Source of the DNA: Epiperipatus broadwayi
Lineage: Eukaryota > Onychophora > Udeonychophora > Euonychophora > Peripatidae
Direction: 5' to 3'
Assembly (NCBI GenBank): GCA_028023455.1
Contig: JAQFVV010000320.1
Location: forward strand, 620,001-684,000
DNA: 64,000 nucleotides
Of the stretch, positions 46,230-57,184 are shown piece by piece; position 1 is the stretch's first letter; the number at the start of each line of letters is the position of its first letter. Under the pieces are notes generated by a model that saw only the letters and a list, made by a program, of their open reading frames with translations, was not told where the DNA came from and made no database searches. The translations under genes were made by a program, and so were the position numbers.

Positions 46230-46460
46230 TTTTTATTAATAAACTTACCAATATATTTTAAATGGGTCTCATTTTTGGTTGTTAACTATTCAAGCTAAAA
46301 ATTGAAGATTTTTATTCCATCACTGGTCGATATAAGATTTATTTTTTAACATTAATTACTATAGTCTTGATACCTTACAAAATATTAACTTCATTTTGTA
46401 GATCATCTTTTGAATTGGCAAAGATATCACAATTATCAGCATATTATAAATCTAAAAGTC
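46230..46460 (-). pseudogene. Reverse-transcriptase relic (RTE-like)
   Basis: A minus-strand frame near 46450-46380 reads YADNCDIFANSKDDLQNEVN, matching the YADD catalytic box and following residues with the second Asp changed to Asn. After a stop, INVKK follows, and FKYIGKFIN near 46260 matches the FKYLG block. Strongly decayed. Confidence 0.6.
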
Positions 46461-46669
46461 AAGAAGATTAAAATTTTATTTTTATTCAGCATCCATCAAA
46501 AAGAAATGATAAAGAAGAGATACTTACTAGACTAGTAATAATCTGGGTAATGAGAGTTTATATTTTTATTTCTTTGTTTTATCATCTAGATAAGAAATGT
46601 AATTGCAAGGAAATCAAGTCATATATCACATGACTTAATTTTATAAGCTTGTATTACAAATGTTATATA

Positions 46670-46800
46670 ATGAACATGCCAATAACTCTTAACAAGCTTT
46701 TTAGAATATCCCTATCCTCAGACCAGTTTCTAGCTCTGGCTGTCGTCAGTGAGATGCTAGGATATTCCAATGTTAGATTTAAAATACCAGGTCAAGTCTA
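46670..46800 (-). mobile_element. Fragment of the hammerhead-foldback superfamily
   Basis: 46678-46700 matches the arm of the 25.8-kb foldback (CCAATA-CTC-TAACAAGCTT). It is followed by a family core with a minus-strand hammerhead at 46707-46762. This copy joins features of both foldback subfamilies. Confidence 0.65.
46707..46762 (-). ncRNA. Hammerhead ribozyme (type I), divergent copy
   Basis: Minus strand: stem I CUCA/UGAG with a distal AUCCUA/UAGGGAU-like pairing; core CUGACGA (46749-46743); stem II AGC/GCU with loop CAGA; GAAA (46730-46727); stem III ACUGGU; C17 next to 46721. Both sides of stem I differ from the 30-kb copy yet still pair, which supports a maintained RNA fold. Position 10.1-11.1 is C-A. 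Confidence 0.6.
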
Positions 46801-47572
46801 ACACTTTATCTAATGTTTAACAATAAAGTAGAAAATTGAAATTTTCAGACATGATGTCTTCAAATCCAATAATTATATGACTGACTAGATTAATTAGGAT
46901 AGATCGCCTGAAAAAAATCCTAAGTTTACTGTATTCAAGACTCGTCTGACTAAGATTCAAATACTGCATAAAACTTGAAAATGTGTGTTTGTATATATAT
47001 ATATAGATGAAGTACCCCCCCCCCCTCGACATATTAATGTAAATGTTAATTTGCTGAGGGTAGGGAGGTAACAAGCTTATCTTTTCTTTATGTTATCGAT
47101 TATCTTCCCAAATAATCTAAAGTATTACTGACATAAATATAAAAAAACTAAAATGAAATTTAAAAATCTACATTAAGTACTTTAAAAGTGTTCAATTATT
47201 ATTTTTTATTCATCTTTTTAATTATTAGATCGTTGTACCAAAAAGTACTTTGACGCTTAAAGTTAAATAGAAAACAAATTCTTAAAAAATGATAACTTAA
47301 GATTTTTTTTTTAAAAAAAAATACAATATAAATAATATTATTATTCTCTTAATTAACTATTTATCATTTATAGCAATTCAAGATCAAAATGGTGATTTCC
47401 AAACTCCCAGTTTTTGTTACCAAAACAAGTTTTGATTTTTTTTATCGAAATATTCTCCGGATAATTTTACCGAATCAGACTTACAGCATAATTTTTTTTT
47501 GGAAAAATAAAAATATCACTGATGAGTAAGTAATTAAAATTGTAATAACACAGGGAATGAGCACTCTCTAAC
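46801..47572. other. Intergenic with a C11-13 homopolymer
   Basis: A run of C near 47018-47030 is followed by no recognised gene. The 85-residue minus frame here is an artefact of simple repeats. Confidence 0.45.
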
Positions 47573-47669
47573 AACTATCAACTTCTAGTAAACAGGCAAC
47601 AACTCTCCATATAGTTATGTGCTAGCATGAGATGGTGATCATGTGATGTTTAGTGGTTTAACTATCAAC
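47573..47669. mobile_element. Short hammerhead-foldback derivative with 10-bp direct repeats
   Basis: AACAGGCAACAACTCTCCAT (47591) and GATCATGTGATGTTTAGTGG (47637-47656) are the two family ends. AACTATCAAC is present at 47573-47582 and again at 47660-47669. The eight bases between the left repeat and AACAGG partly resemble those after the right repeat, so the original duplication may have been longer. Confidence 0.75.
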
Positions 47670-49860
47670 ATCATTGAAAGTTTCCCTATAGTAACATGAT
47701 TTATTTATAAATGTTTTTATTATGGCTTATTATCTGCAACAGTTATGATCAAAAAATAGCACTGTGTCCCAGAAACTAAAAAAAAAAAACAGTTAATAGT
47801 CAAATCCAATTAATAATATCCTTTTCAAAAAAATTAATAAAACTTTAGAACTAATTCGGTTTTTCAGGAGTGGGAAGCGGGAATTTTATACAGTCAACGA
47901 ATCAAAACGAGGTTTTTTATAAAAGTAAAAATTATATAAATAGTCGGCGTTTTATTTTTGTTTTTAAGTAAATTATATTTTCCTAAAGAACTAGGATAGG
48001 CTTTTATCTTTATTTTGTAGAGCAAAAGGATATATAACGTATATCCTCAGAGATTTCGCCCAATTCTTAACGGAATTAAATATCATAACTGCTTACCACG
48101 AATAAGGATAGGTCAATATTTTTCTCTAACAAAAACCAAATACGTATATATAATTGTATAAAAATAAATTACAAATATAATATATATACACGCGTATATG
48201 TATGTATGTAGAAATATAGATGCCAATAGCGGCGAGACCATCAGTTAAATGAATCAATTGCCCTTGAATCAACTGATCTTGATACTAATGTAATCATATT
48301 TGGGCTGAATGCATCAAGTCTCAGATCTCGAAACCAACATAATCATAATTTATTTGTATTATTAGATATTTATAAAATTAAATCACTGGTATATGTTTAT
48401 ATTATTAGTGATTAAGTAAAGATTCCGACTAGATTAACCACTCCTTTTAAGAAATACAGTATAATGTTTATATAAAAATGTAAAAAAAAACTTTTGAATA
48501 TTCTTTAATTTAATGATAAACCTCGCTCCAGCGGCTTGCTTTAAATCTAAAGTTGTACGTTTTTCCACGCCTCGCTTACAGTTTTATTTTATTTTTATTG
48601 CTTGCAGATAAAATACTTTTTTTTTGTGAAGTAATTTTATTCAACTCTGCAAGTTTAATTCAGTAAATAGATTTTGTTTACTTTTTAATTGTTTATGGGA
48701 AGGGGGGATTCAACTTTTTTTTTTAATTTTAAAAACTTTATTAGAATTTTATTAATCTTATTTTATCACCATTACTAATGTGATGAGTGTAAATTACAAC
48801 CTCTATCTATACATATAATATTCTTCAAAAATATATTCAGGTTCAAACCAAATCCCCATTGCAGAGCAAATGCACCTTCAACAGTTCCCCAAAAATGAAC
48901 AGTGAAGGCAGGAAATTATCATTTTACCAGAAGGCAATGATTTAGCAGTTTTCCTTTTTGATTTATTCTCCACACAATAATGGTCGTACACTTCTGAAAC
49001 TGTAGTAATTCACACTGGTTTTGGATTCTACATTTTTACATTTTTGTTTTCTAGTAAATTTAAGAGATAAGAAAAAGCAAAGTATAATCATATAAAGGTT
49101 TAATCCATCTTTATATTTAGATTAGTGTTAATATAAATTATCCACTGATTTAGAAATTCATCAACTTAATTTTTTTAATGCAATAAATACATAAAAAAAT
49201 TGTTTTAATAAAATATATTTTGCAAAAAAAAAAAAAAAAATTAATTTACAAAAAATGGTTATTAATTTTTTTTTTTACAGTAGGAAAAGGTCAATGCAGT
49301 GAATTTGAACTGCTGTAATTAAACAGGCAAAAATAGGAAATAGTTAATTAAAATAGTACACTAGAATGATAATGTTAAAACATTACAACTAATAGCTATT
49401 TGGTAGCAGTGATCTAATTCACATTATCTTTGGAACATCAATATCCAATATATATATATATTAAATGCTAATAATCCAAAACTGATTTCCAAACTAACTT
49501 CTGATTATTGGATTCCTCAGTAAATAGTAGTGCTTTTGTATACATCCACCCAAACCCACCTTTGATTCATTTATATTGGCAGCATATTTTGAGGGGAAAA
49601 ATTTGTGTCCTATATGCCAACAAATATGATAATATGAAAACAAATCATTTAATTGATGGTATATAGCAATATAGAGGAGAGAATTTTGCAAACTGATCAA
49701 AAAAAACTTTTTTTTTTTTTTAAAGCAATGTCATTTTAAAATCTCTGTAAAACCAATAGTGGTGACATCTTGTCTAAAAATTAATATTAAAGTGCAGATA
49801 TAGTTTCCATAAATCTATTTTACACTAGCTAGCTTTTTTTTTTTTCTAAATAAAACTCAA
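47670..49860. other. A+T-rich intergenic, nothing recognised
   Basis: No coding, RNA or clear repeat signal recognised. Confidence 0.45.
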
Positions 49861-49867
49861 TTCTCAT

Positions 49868-49945
49868 ACTCCAATTCTAAATGATTCTCAACTCCAATTC
49901 TAAATGATTCTCAACTCCAATTCTAAATGATTCTCAACTCCAATT
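49868..49945. repeat. 23-bp tandem repeat, 3.4 copies
   Basis: The unit beginning ACTCCAATTCTAAATG repeats exactly at 49868, 49891 and 49914, with a partial fourth copy to 49945. Confidence 0.95.
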
Positions 49946-50194
49946 GACTTATCCTTCAATAATTTTTATTTTTATACTCATCTAAACTGTTTGTAAAAAT
50001 AACTAATCTTAATCTTATTTCACTGCTTACAAAAATTATTTTAAATTTAAAAAAGAACAGAAATTAAGCTAATTTAAAATAATGAAAAATAATTCATCTT
50101 CTGTTTAAAAACAAACATTGTACAAAAAATAAACTTACAAATATGAGTAAAAAAAAACACCAAGACAATATTTATTGTTTGTGTTTATTCTTAG
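49946..50194. other. Short intergenic stretch
   Basis: Nothing recognised. Confidence 0.5.
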
Positions 50195-50762
50195 TAGCAT
50201 ATTTTATTAAAACAGGCAAAACTCTCCATACAGTAGTGCCACTCAGTGCAAGCTGGAGTAATCAATGGATACCAGAAGGCTTGTGCATAAAGTTGCTATC
50301 TAGTGCCTACTTATCCAATATCCCCAGTCTAATTTCTAATTTGTGGCTTTCATCCATGAGGGACCTTGGATCTGAGAGCACTGCACCTAGATCTTAAGAC
50401 CTAATGCAACCCTCCAGCAGCCACCTTTTACCTCTACTTAACTACAAAACTATGAGTCTAAAATTGAAAACACAATAATATTTTCAATCCAAGCTCATTA
50501 ACTTATATAGTCATATAGTACAGGTAAAAGGTGGCTCCAAGGCTCCTCACTGATGAAAGCCACAAGCTAGAAACTAGTCTGGGGATATTGGCTGAATAGG
50601 CACTAGATAGGGATTTTATGCACAAGCCTTCTGGAAACCATTGATTACTCTTGCACTGAATGGCACTACTGTATGGAGAGTTTTGCCTGTTTAATAACAG
50701 TTATGAGCAAGCATAAGAAATGGTAATCTTGTGATGTTTAGGGGCTAGCATGTTTTATATTA
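50195..50762. mobile_element. Hammerhead-foldback family, fullest copy (50210-50745)
   Basis: The left arm (from 50210, AAACAGGCAAAACTCTCCA) and the right arm (about 50521-50696, ending GGAGAGTTTTGCCTGTTT) are inverted copies of each other. The right side carries a further outer terminus ending GTGATGTTTAGGGGC. Direct repeats flank it: TAGCATATTTTATTA (50195-50209) and TAGCATGTTTTATATTA (50746-50762). The right arm holds an intact plus-strand hammerhead. The left-arm equivalent (about 50315-50375, minus) has a damaged first core box (GGAUGA). The 84-residue frame across the left arm has no recognised domain and is probably not a gene. Confidence 0.85.
50537..50591 (+). ncRNA. Hammerhead ribozyme (type I), foldback copy at 50 kb
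   Basis: Core CUGAUGA (50550-50556) and GAAA (50570-50573) are intact. Stem I CCAA/UUGG and CCUCA/UGGGG; stem II AGC (50558-50560) with GCU (50566-50568), loop CACAA; stem III ACUAGU (50573-50578); C17 is 50579. Compared with the 30-kb copy, stem II changes G-C to A-U at its outer pair, a compensatory change that keeps the helix. Position 10.1-11.1 is an A-A mismatch. Confidence 0.7.
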
Positions 50763-50779
50763 GTAGGTACAAAAATATC

Positions 50780-53085
50780 CAAATGAAAGTAAACCCACTC
50801 CTTTGTTTGCTATGAATAAATAATACTCATACATCAAAAAACAATAAATATTCTTTTAGCTTTTGATTTTTATAATCTTTTGTTTTCTGGAATTAAGAAT
50901 GGAAATAAAGTGTTAGCCTAATTTAATATGGCATTTGCTATGTCTTAATTTGTTAACCATGAGATAAGAAATAACAATTTATTAATCTAATACTGTAAGT
51001 AAGATGCACATGCACAGGAGACCTTAAACAGATCTGGGCGTAACTATATGCACACAATAAAATTCACACACATATATACATAGCAGACATATAAAGTTCA
51101 AATGTTAACCTAGATGATATACATACACATTAATATATATATAAACAGTTATATAAAAACAAATGCTAATCAAATCTATATACATACAACAAGTACATAT
51201 GGGCAGGTATATGATGTTCACCTGCTAATCCAGGGTAGTCTATAATATCTGATCATACATTGACTAGGAACATAAGTCTTTTCACTTACTATATCTGTTT
51301 GCTAATTAATATAAAGTGAAAAATGTTCTGCCTTTACTGTATAATGGATCTTCAAACCTGGACAGCCCTTGAGGCATTTCCAAATAATAATAAAATCAGG
51401 GTGGATTTGTAAAAACCCTAAATCGGCTTATTGAACCTTCAGGAGTAGAGATCCTGGTTGTCTAATGTTTTCCTCCTACTGGTTGTGGTAGCCCAGTTGT
51501 CTCAAAGATGTCAGTGAATGCATTCTCTCCCTTTCTTTCTCTCCCCATGTTTTTATATGCTCCTGTCCCTTTTGTTTTCTGGAGTAATAGTTATTTTTCA
51601 AAAAATCCAGGTGGTATTTTTTTTTATCAGCACAATCATTGCTCTGTAATTTAATTAATATTTTACCAATACTAATTAAATTCCTTTCATTATCTGATTG
51701 TTTATTTCTTGCTTCCAGTAACCTATTGTCAACTATATGTTTTGCTTAATTGAATTTTTACCGAATTCAGATTAATCTGATTACGACTATTTTTATTTCC
51801 TCTCTAGATTACTCTTATAACTTATTAAATATATAAATAAATTTTAGCTTATTATATGTGTACATGCTTAATAAATATATGTTTTACAGCATTAATCATT
51901 TTGAATTTACAATTGTGCAAATAGAGGATAGAGATGGAATTCTTATTAATAACTTCTATAAAATAATCAAATATCAGTTCCAAATGTAAATATCACATGT
52001 ATAGCTTAATGGTTATGAAATTCAAACAGAAATAAACCAACTTTTCCATAAGCAAAGAATAAATAGCATTCATAGATCAACAAACAAAACAAAAAATAGT
52101 GCTAATTCATATACTCTTTCAGCATTTGATCTTTATAAACTTTTGTTTGCTGACATTGTTGGAAAATAAAAGTAAAAATTATATGTTAGTCCAATTTAAG
52201 TAGAGAAATAATCATTTTGAAATTGCAAATGTGCAAATAGAAGATAAAGACTAAATCTCATTTCTAATAATCTCTATAACATTAATCAAATTTCAGTTTG
52301 TAGATGTGAATATCAAATATACATACCTTAATATATATATATGGAATCCAAACAGAAATAAATTAAATTCTCTATAAATTATGTGTAAATAACACCCTTA
52401 CATCATCAAAAGCTAAAGAATAAAATGAATTCGCCTACTCCCTCAGCTTTCATCCTATTCTTTTCAATGTGTTACCATAAAAATATTATTTATCTATAGC
52501 TTATAAAGGAATAGGTTTGCTTTTATTTGCATTTCATACACTTTAAAATCAAAACTGAAAGATTCTTGTATGTGAATTTACTCTAATTTTTTATTATTTG
52601 TTAACGTATGAGTGTTATTTATGCATAATTTATGGAGAAGTTGTTTTATTTTTATTTGGTTTCCATATACAATATGCTATGCATTTTTGATATTCACATT
52701 TACAAAATGATATTTAAATACTCTTATAGAAGTAGTTAAAAATTAGATTTGGTCTGTAACTCTCTATTTGCATAATTGTAATTTCAAAATGATTAATATC
52801 TTACTTAACATGGGCTAATATACAATTTTCATTCTTAATTTTTAGCTATATCAACAAACAAAAAGCTTATAAAAATTGAAACTTAGAAGAATAGGTAGGT
52901 TTACTCTTTTCTTTATCATTTGCTGACTTATAAGTCTTATTTATCCATAGATTATGGAGGAGTTGATTTAATTCCATTTGGATTTCATGCGCATTAATTT
53001 TTGTAAATTTGATATTTATATATGTAAAATCATAATTTTATAAATTAAAAATACAATTCGATATAATTCAACTCTATGTATCATA
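50780..53085. repeat. Cluster of about five tandem and inverted copies of a ~280-bp repeat
   Basis: A repeat recognised by GCAAATAGAG, ATCAAATAT, CAAACAGAAATAAA, TCCATAA, AAATAACAC-CATACATCA and TTTGATCTTTATAA occurs in plus orientation at about 50780-50930 (partial), 51898-52180 and 52205-52480. It occurs inverted at about 52500-52800 and 52830-53080. The last four make a ++-- palindromic arrangement centred near 52,490. Copies are diverged and non-coding. The ~0.95 kb between the first and second copies holds nothing else recognised. Confidence 0.65.
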
Positions 53086-53114
53086 TGAGATTGGATAAAC
53101 TCAATATATGTATA

Positions 53115-53280
53115 TATTTAAATAGCCACATATATTATTTCAGCATATAGAAAAACTTGAAATTTGCAACCATTCAGAAGGAATTCCTTTTGAATGATTT
53201 TCTTCTGAATGGGCTGCAAATTTCAAACTTTTTTTTATTTAAAGGAGCAGTGTGGCTGAAATAATATACTGGGGCATTTA
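53115..53280. mobile_element. Small palindromic element
   Basis: ATATTATTTCAGC and ACTTGAAATTTGCAACC-ATTCAGAAG on the left pair with their inverted counterparts on the right (to about 53270). The right arm has a 12-20-base insertion. Likely a MITE. No hammerhead core was found in it. Confidence 0.6.
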
Positions 53281-55005
53281 AAATATTTTATAGACAGTTC
53301 AGCTAGCATTATGCAGTGTTTCTCTTTATATATATAAGTAATATATGTGCTATAATTTGGGTTATTTCTACCTTTTTTTTTCCTTTTCAAATATCCTCAT
53401 CCATTTTTTGCCATTTTTTAAAATAAGTAAACACAAAAATATAAAATTAGATTATATTTCTCAAATATAATCTGTGTATTATAAGCATTTGTTTCTTATA
53501 ACAGTACTACTAGTAATAAATACTTAAGTATAATAAAATGATGTTCTGATACCAAAGTAACAAGGGGTGCATAATAGTTACTTTAATTTGTCTAACATTC
53601 TTAACTTTCAGATTTCTTAGAAATCTTAGCTCTTGAATTCTATCTCACATTACATTATGTAGAGTTCTTACAGTAATTATATCTGAGTATTGTATAGGTC
53701 TTTTTTTTTTTCATGTTTTGTTTGTTTAAACCCTTTACTGATATATCTTATTTAAAGTATTTTTTATAGATCTAGGAGAAGTACAATCATAAAATCTTTA
53801 ATATGCACATCTGTTTGTAATTAAATGCTAGAAAGCAAATCAGATAGAAACTTGTTGGATTAAATGCATTTATTTTACATAGAATAATAATACAAAACAT
53901 GGTCATATTCTTTCAGCAGTAACATAAGCAAGAGGAATGCAATTGCATACATTTGACTGCTTTTCCAACCTCTGGATAGTAAACATTCAGAGAGAGTTCT
54001 CAGAAATTTTTATTCCTGTGGTTTGATTTTTCTAGGTTTTATGTTTTAAACTTATCTCATAATGGAAACATTGAGAGAAAATTTATTTATAGTGATTTTT
54101 TTTTTTTTTGTTCAGTCTGAACTATCGCATTCTAGTGCCCAACTGATCTTCTATGTAATCTTATTTCCCGACCAAATACTTACATTACTAATTACGCATT
54201 AACTCGAATATGAATACCCTACACAAATATGTGCTTTAATTTATATTATATATACTAATTTATGTCAGTCATTTATGTCTAACATTTTAATTAAATATAT
54301 AGTTAAAATAATAAGATAACCATAATTAAATGATAAACTTTTATAAAAAAAAGCACATGGGAATGATTTTTTTAAAAGACAAATAAAGATTAACTACATG
54401 AACTACCTTGTATTAATATATTTTAAATGATAGATCATTTATAATCTTTAACATTATAAACGGAAATAAACTTGTAATTGTTTCCAGTTAATGTGCCTAT
54501 TTTTAGTTATTAATTTATAAAAACTATAGAGTATATCGAGAAAAAAAAACCAGTTTTTATTGCCAATAAAAAAAAATTATTGCCAATAAAAATGTTTAAA
54601 AAAAACTTTTAAAATAAACTTCCTTATATTGGAAGTAAATTTAATAGTAGGGAAAATTTCAGCATTAACTTAATTGAACATAAGGAAATTTATATATATC
54701 CAGATCTATGGAAATTTATAGCGGCCTAAAGGCTAGATGAAATTCCAAGGCTTAGAAAAATACAAGTTTCTAGTTTTGATTATCAATTGTTATACTGTCA
54801 TTGCTTCCCACGTTTGCATCCAACTCAATTGCTTGGTTTTCCATCTTTATCAGGATTTTTTTTTTTTTAAAAAAAAAAAACATGTTGGAGGGGTATTATT
54901 CTCTGTGCAGAGTATTAATTAAAAACCTATCCATGTGTATCTTTTATGGCATTCCGCTTTGCCAATGGGTATTCATTAACAGCAATAGATTTAACGTACA
55001 AATAG
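53281..55005. other. A+T-rich intergenic, nothing recognised
   Basis: Homopolymer A/T runs; no gene recognised. Overlapping short frames at 54737-55019 have no known motif. Confidence 0.45.
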
Positions 55006-55008
55006 TCA

Positions 55009-55114
55009 AGCGTTGTTAGCCGAGAGGTCATCGTACTCGCCTTGCAAGCAAGTAGTTGGTTGCAGACGGGTGTGTGGTTGCAGACGGGTGTGGGTTCGCG
55101 TCCCGGCCGATGCT
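55009..55114 (+). ncRNA. tRNA-derived sequence with an 18-bp internal duplication (possible SINE head)
   Basis: An A-box-like TTAGCCGAGAGG (55016-55027) and a B-box-like GGGTTCGCGTCCC (55092-55104) have tRNA spacing apart from an insertion. AGCGTTG (55009-55015) pairs fully, with two G-U pairs, to CGATGCT (55108-55114) as an acceptor stem. CTCGC/GCAAG encloses a seven-base loop CTTGCAA, which would place UGC at the anticodon. Between this arm and the T-arm, TGGTTGCAGACGGGTGTG occurs twice in tandem (55057-55074, 55075-55092). Removing one copy gives 88 bases, about the size of a tRNA with a long variable arm. An A-run follows at 55126. Read as a pseudo-tRNA or SINE promoter rather than a working tRNA. 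Confidence 0.55.
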
Positions 55115-55119
55115 ATGAC

Positions 55120-55530
55120 ATATGAGAAAAAAAATAGGCAACGCAATTTAGCACTATTTTAAACGGAAATCTTTTGTATCAATTTAGAAATAGAAATGGT
55201 ATAGTAATATTTTTATTAGATTATTTATTGCTGATCACTTAATCAAAAAAAATTACAAATTTTAGCATTCTGATTTTTTAAAAATAAAAATTTACCGTTG
55301 AATTTAAGGAAATAATTTTATCCAATTATAAATAATTAAAAAGATTAATCGTTTGACTGTATTTTTGAACACAAACAGGGACATAAACTTCAATGGGAAT
55401 CTTCACTTTTTCGTCCATCACATAAACATTGTGCTAAAACACTCAACTGATAATATTTTACACTCAATTCCTCAATTCTTTTTTTAATCAATAAATAAAA
55501 AAGTCTGTATCTTTAATATAAATAACAGAT
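55120..55530. other. Intergenic, nothing recognised
   Basis: A+T-rich, no features recognised. Confidence 0.5.
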
Positions 55531-55779
55531 TTATTGTTGAATGCATCTATCTTCAATAGTTCCCTATTATTCCTTAAACTAAATCAGTGCGGTGCGATGC
55601 ACTATGGCTTCTCCTTTATCGGCGTCAGGAATCTCTTAGCCACTATGTCAAACCTGTTAGCCACCTTACCTTCCCTTTCCATTTTCACCCTCAATTTTCT
55701 CCATATTCTTCTCTATCCTGCTCTATCCCATTTCCACAACATTATCTTTGTACACTCTATAGCCTTAATAACTAGATCC

Positions 55780-56600
55780 CCCTTATTTTTTTGCAAACTT
55801 AGCATAAAAACCAAGAACCCACTTTCTGTATAATCACTTTGTTTATATTTATTCTCCCACAATTTCATTATTTGCACCCTTTCTGCTTGTAAGCATTTAC
55901 ATTCACTTAAAAGATGCCTAATATTTTCTATTGCCTTCCTTACGTAACTTGCAGACTAAATCGTCCCATATTTCTCCATTTATGTGTATATTCCCTTGCT
56001 GCTAATGATCCTGTTCAAGTCTTAAACAATAAACTATTTTTCTTGCTATTATCATAAATTAACTTGTATCCAATATTCTGTTTACTTCTATGTATATTTA
56101 AACTCTTTTTACTCTCCATACTAGTTCTCCATTTCTCCAACACTCTATTTTTTATTAATGTATCTATTCTTCTATCCCACTCTTTGCCATTATAATACTC
56201 GACAATTCTCCTAACACAATCATCCCACATTTTGTATAAGTATACTGACATAAAGTATTTATCTAAATCTTCTGCATACCATACTATCTTTTTGACTCAT
56301 TATGTTGCCTGTCCTTTACTCATAACCCAATTAAATACTATTTTAGCAATTCTCTTATTATCTATAAACTGCAATCTACTGAACATTTTCATTTTGCTTT
56401 TTGCATCTCTCATATAAAAACTTGACCATCTCATTTCTCCTAGAATTGCTTCCTTTATTGTCCACACATCTGCCTCTAATGTATGTCTTCGCACTTCTTT
56501 TTGAACTTTTTTTAAGTAATCTAACATCTCTTTACTATCACATAATGCATTGTTACCATAAGTTAAGCCTGCTGCCACTACTCCCTTCCATATAATACAA
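55780..56600 (-). pseudogene. LINE C-terminal region, 5'-truncated
   Basis: Minus-strand frames at 56578-56300 and 56251-56015 look like the post-RT region of a non-LTR retrotransposon: GLTYGNNAL, EVRRHTLEADVWTIKEAILGE, LQFIDNKRIAKIVFNW. A third stretch near 55960-55860 has a cysteine (DDLVCKLRKEG) followed by IRHLLSECKCLQAERVQ, matching the C-terminal zinc-binding motif (C...H-x4-C) common to LINE ORF2 proteins. The RT itself is missing. This is a family distinct from the RTE copies. Confidence 0.65.
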
Positions 56601-56629
56601 TTCTTGCTACATCATATTTATTATATGAA

Positions 56630-56715
56630 AATGCTGAAAAACTTTCCATACAATGGTGCCCCTCAATGCAAGCCATAGTAATCATGGATGATGTATCATG
56701 TGATGTTTAATAGTT
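56630..56715. mobile_element. Short hammerhead-foldback derivative
   Basis: CTTTCCATACAATGGTGCCC and CAATGCAAGCCATAGTAATCA match the start of the foldback arm. They are joined directly to TATCATGTGATGTTTAATAG, the family's other end. The hammerhead is deleted. No clear flanking repeat was found. Confidence 0.65.
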
Positions 56716-57184
56716 AACTCCTTAAACTGAATGTGCCCGCTTTTATTCTGGCCAGGATAAAATGAAATATTGCATATATATTATGCTATTTAGAATGTTT
56801 TACATTATTGATTTTTATAATTCTTAGACTGATTAAAAAGATGTGGATGTTTTACATATAAAGAAAAGTTATTTATATGTAGAAAGTTTGTAACAAAAAA
56901 AAATTTGAATGTTTCATAATTTTTTATGAAATGATTAAGAACTTGTATAAATGATAATAAATTGTCAATAAGACTAGATGACTTTATAATTCACACAATT
57001 TTAAGATTTTACACATAATATACATGCAAACTTTTTTGAAAAGGCAATTCATTATTTTCTCAACAATAAATCAAATGGAAATAAAATAAACCATTTACAA
57101 CTTTCTTAAACACTTTATCAATACTATTTATTTATATCAAAACTAACAATTTTAACTGTTCTGCAGTCATCATCAGAACTATAA
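56716..57184. other. Intergenic, nothing recognised
   Basis: A+T-rich. TCATCATCAGAAC near 57170 precedes the RTE copy. Confidence 0.45.

Noticed and set aside
50143-50397. 84-residue frame across the foldback left arm as a protein gene
   Set aside because: It follows repeat sequence that is non-coding in other copies and spans the insertion boundary.
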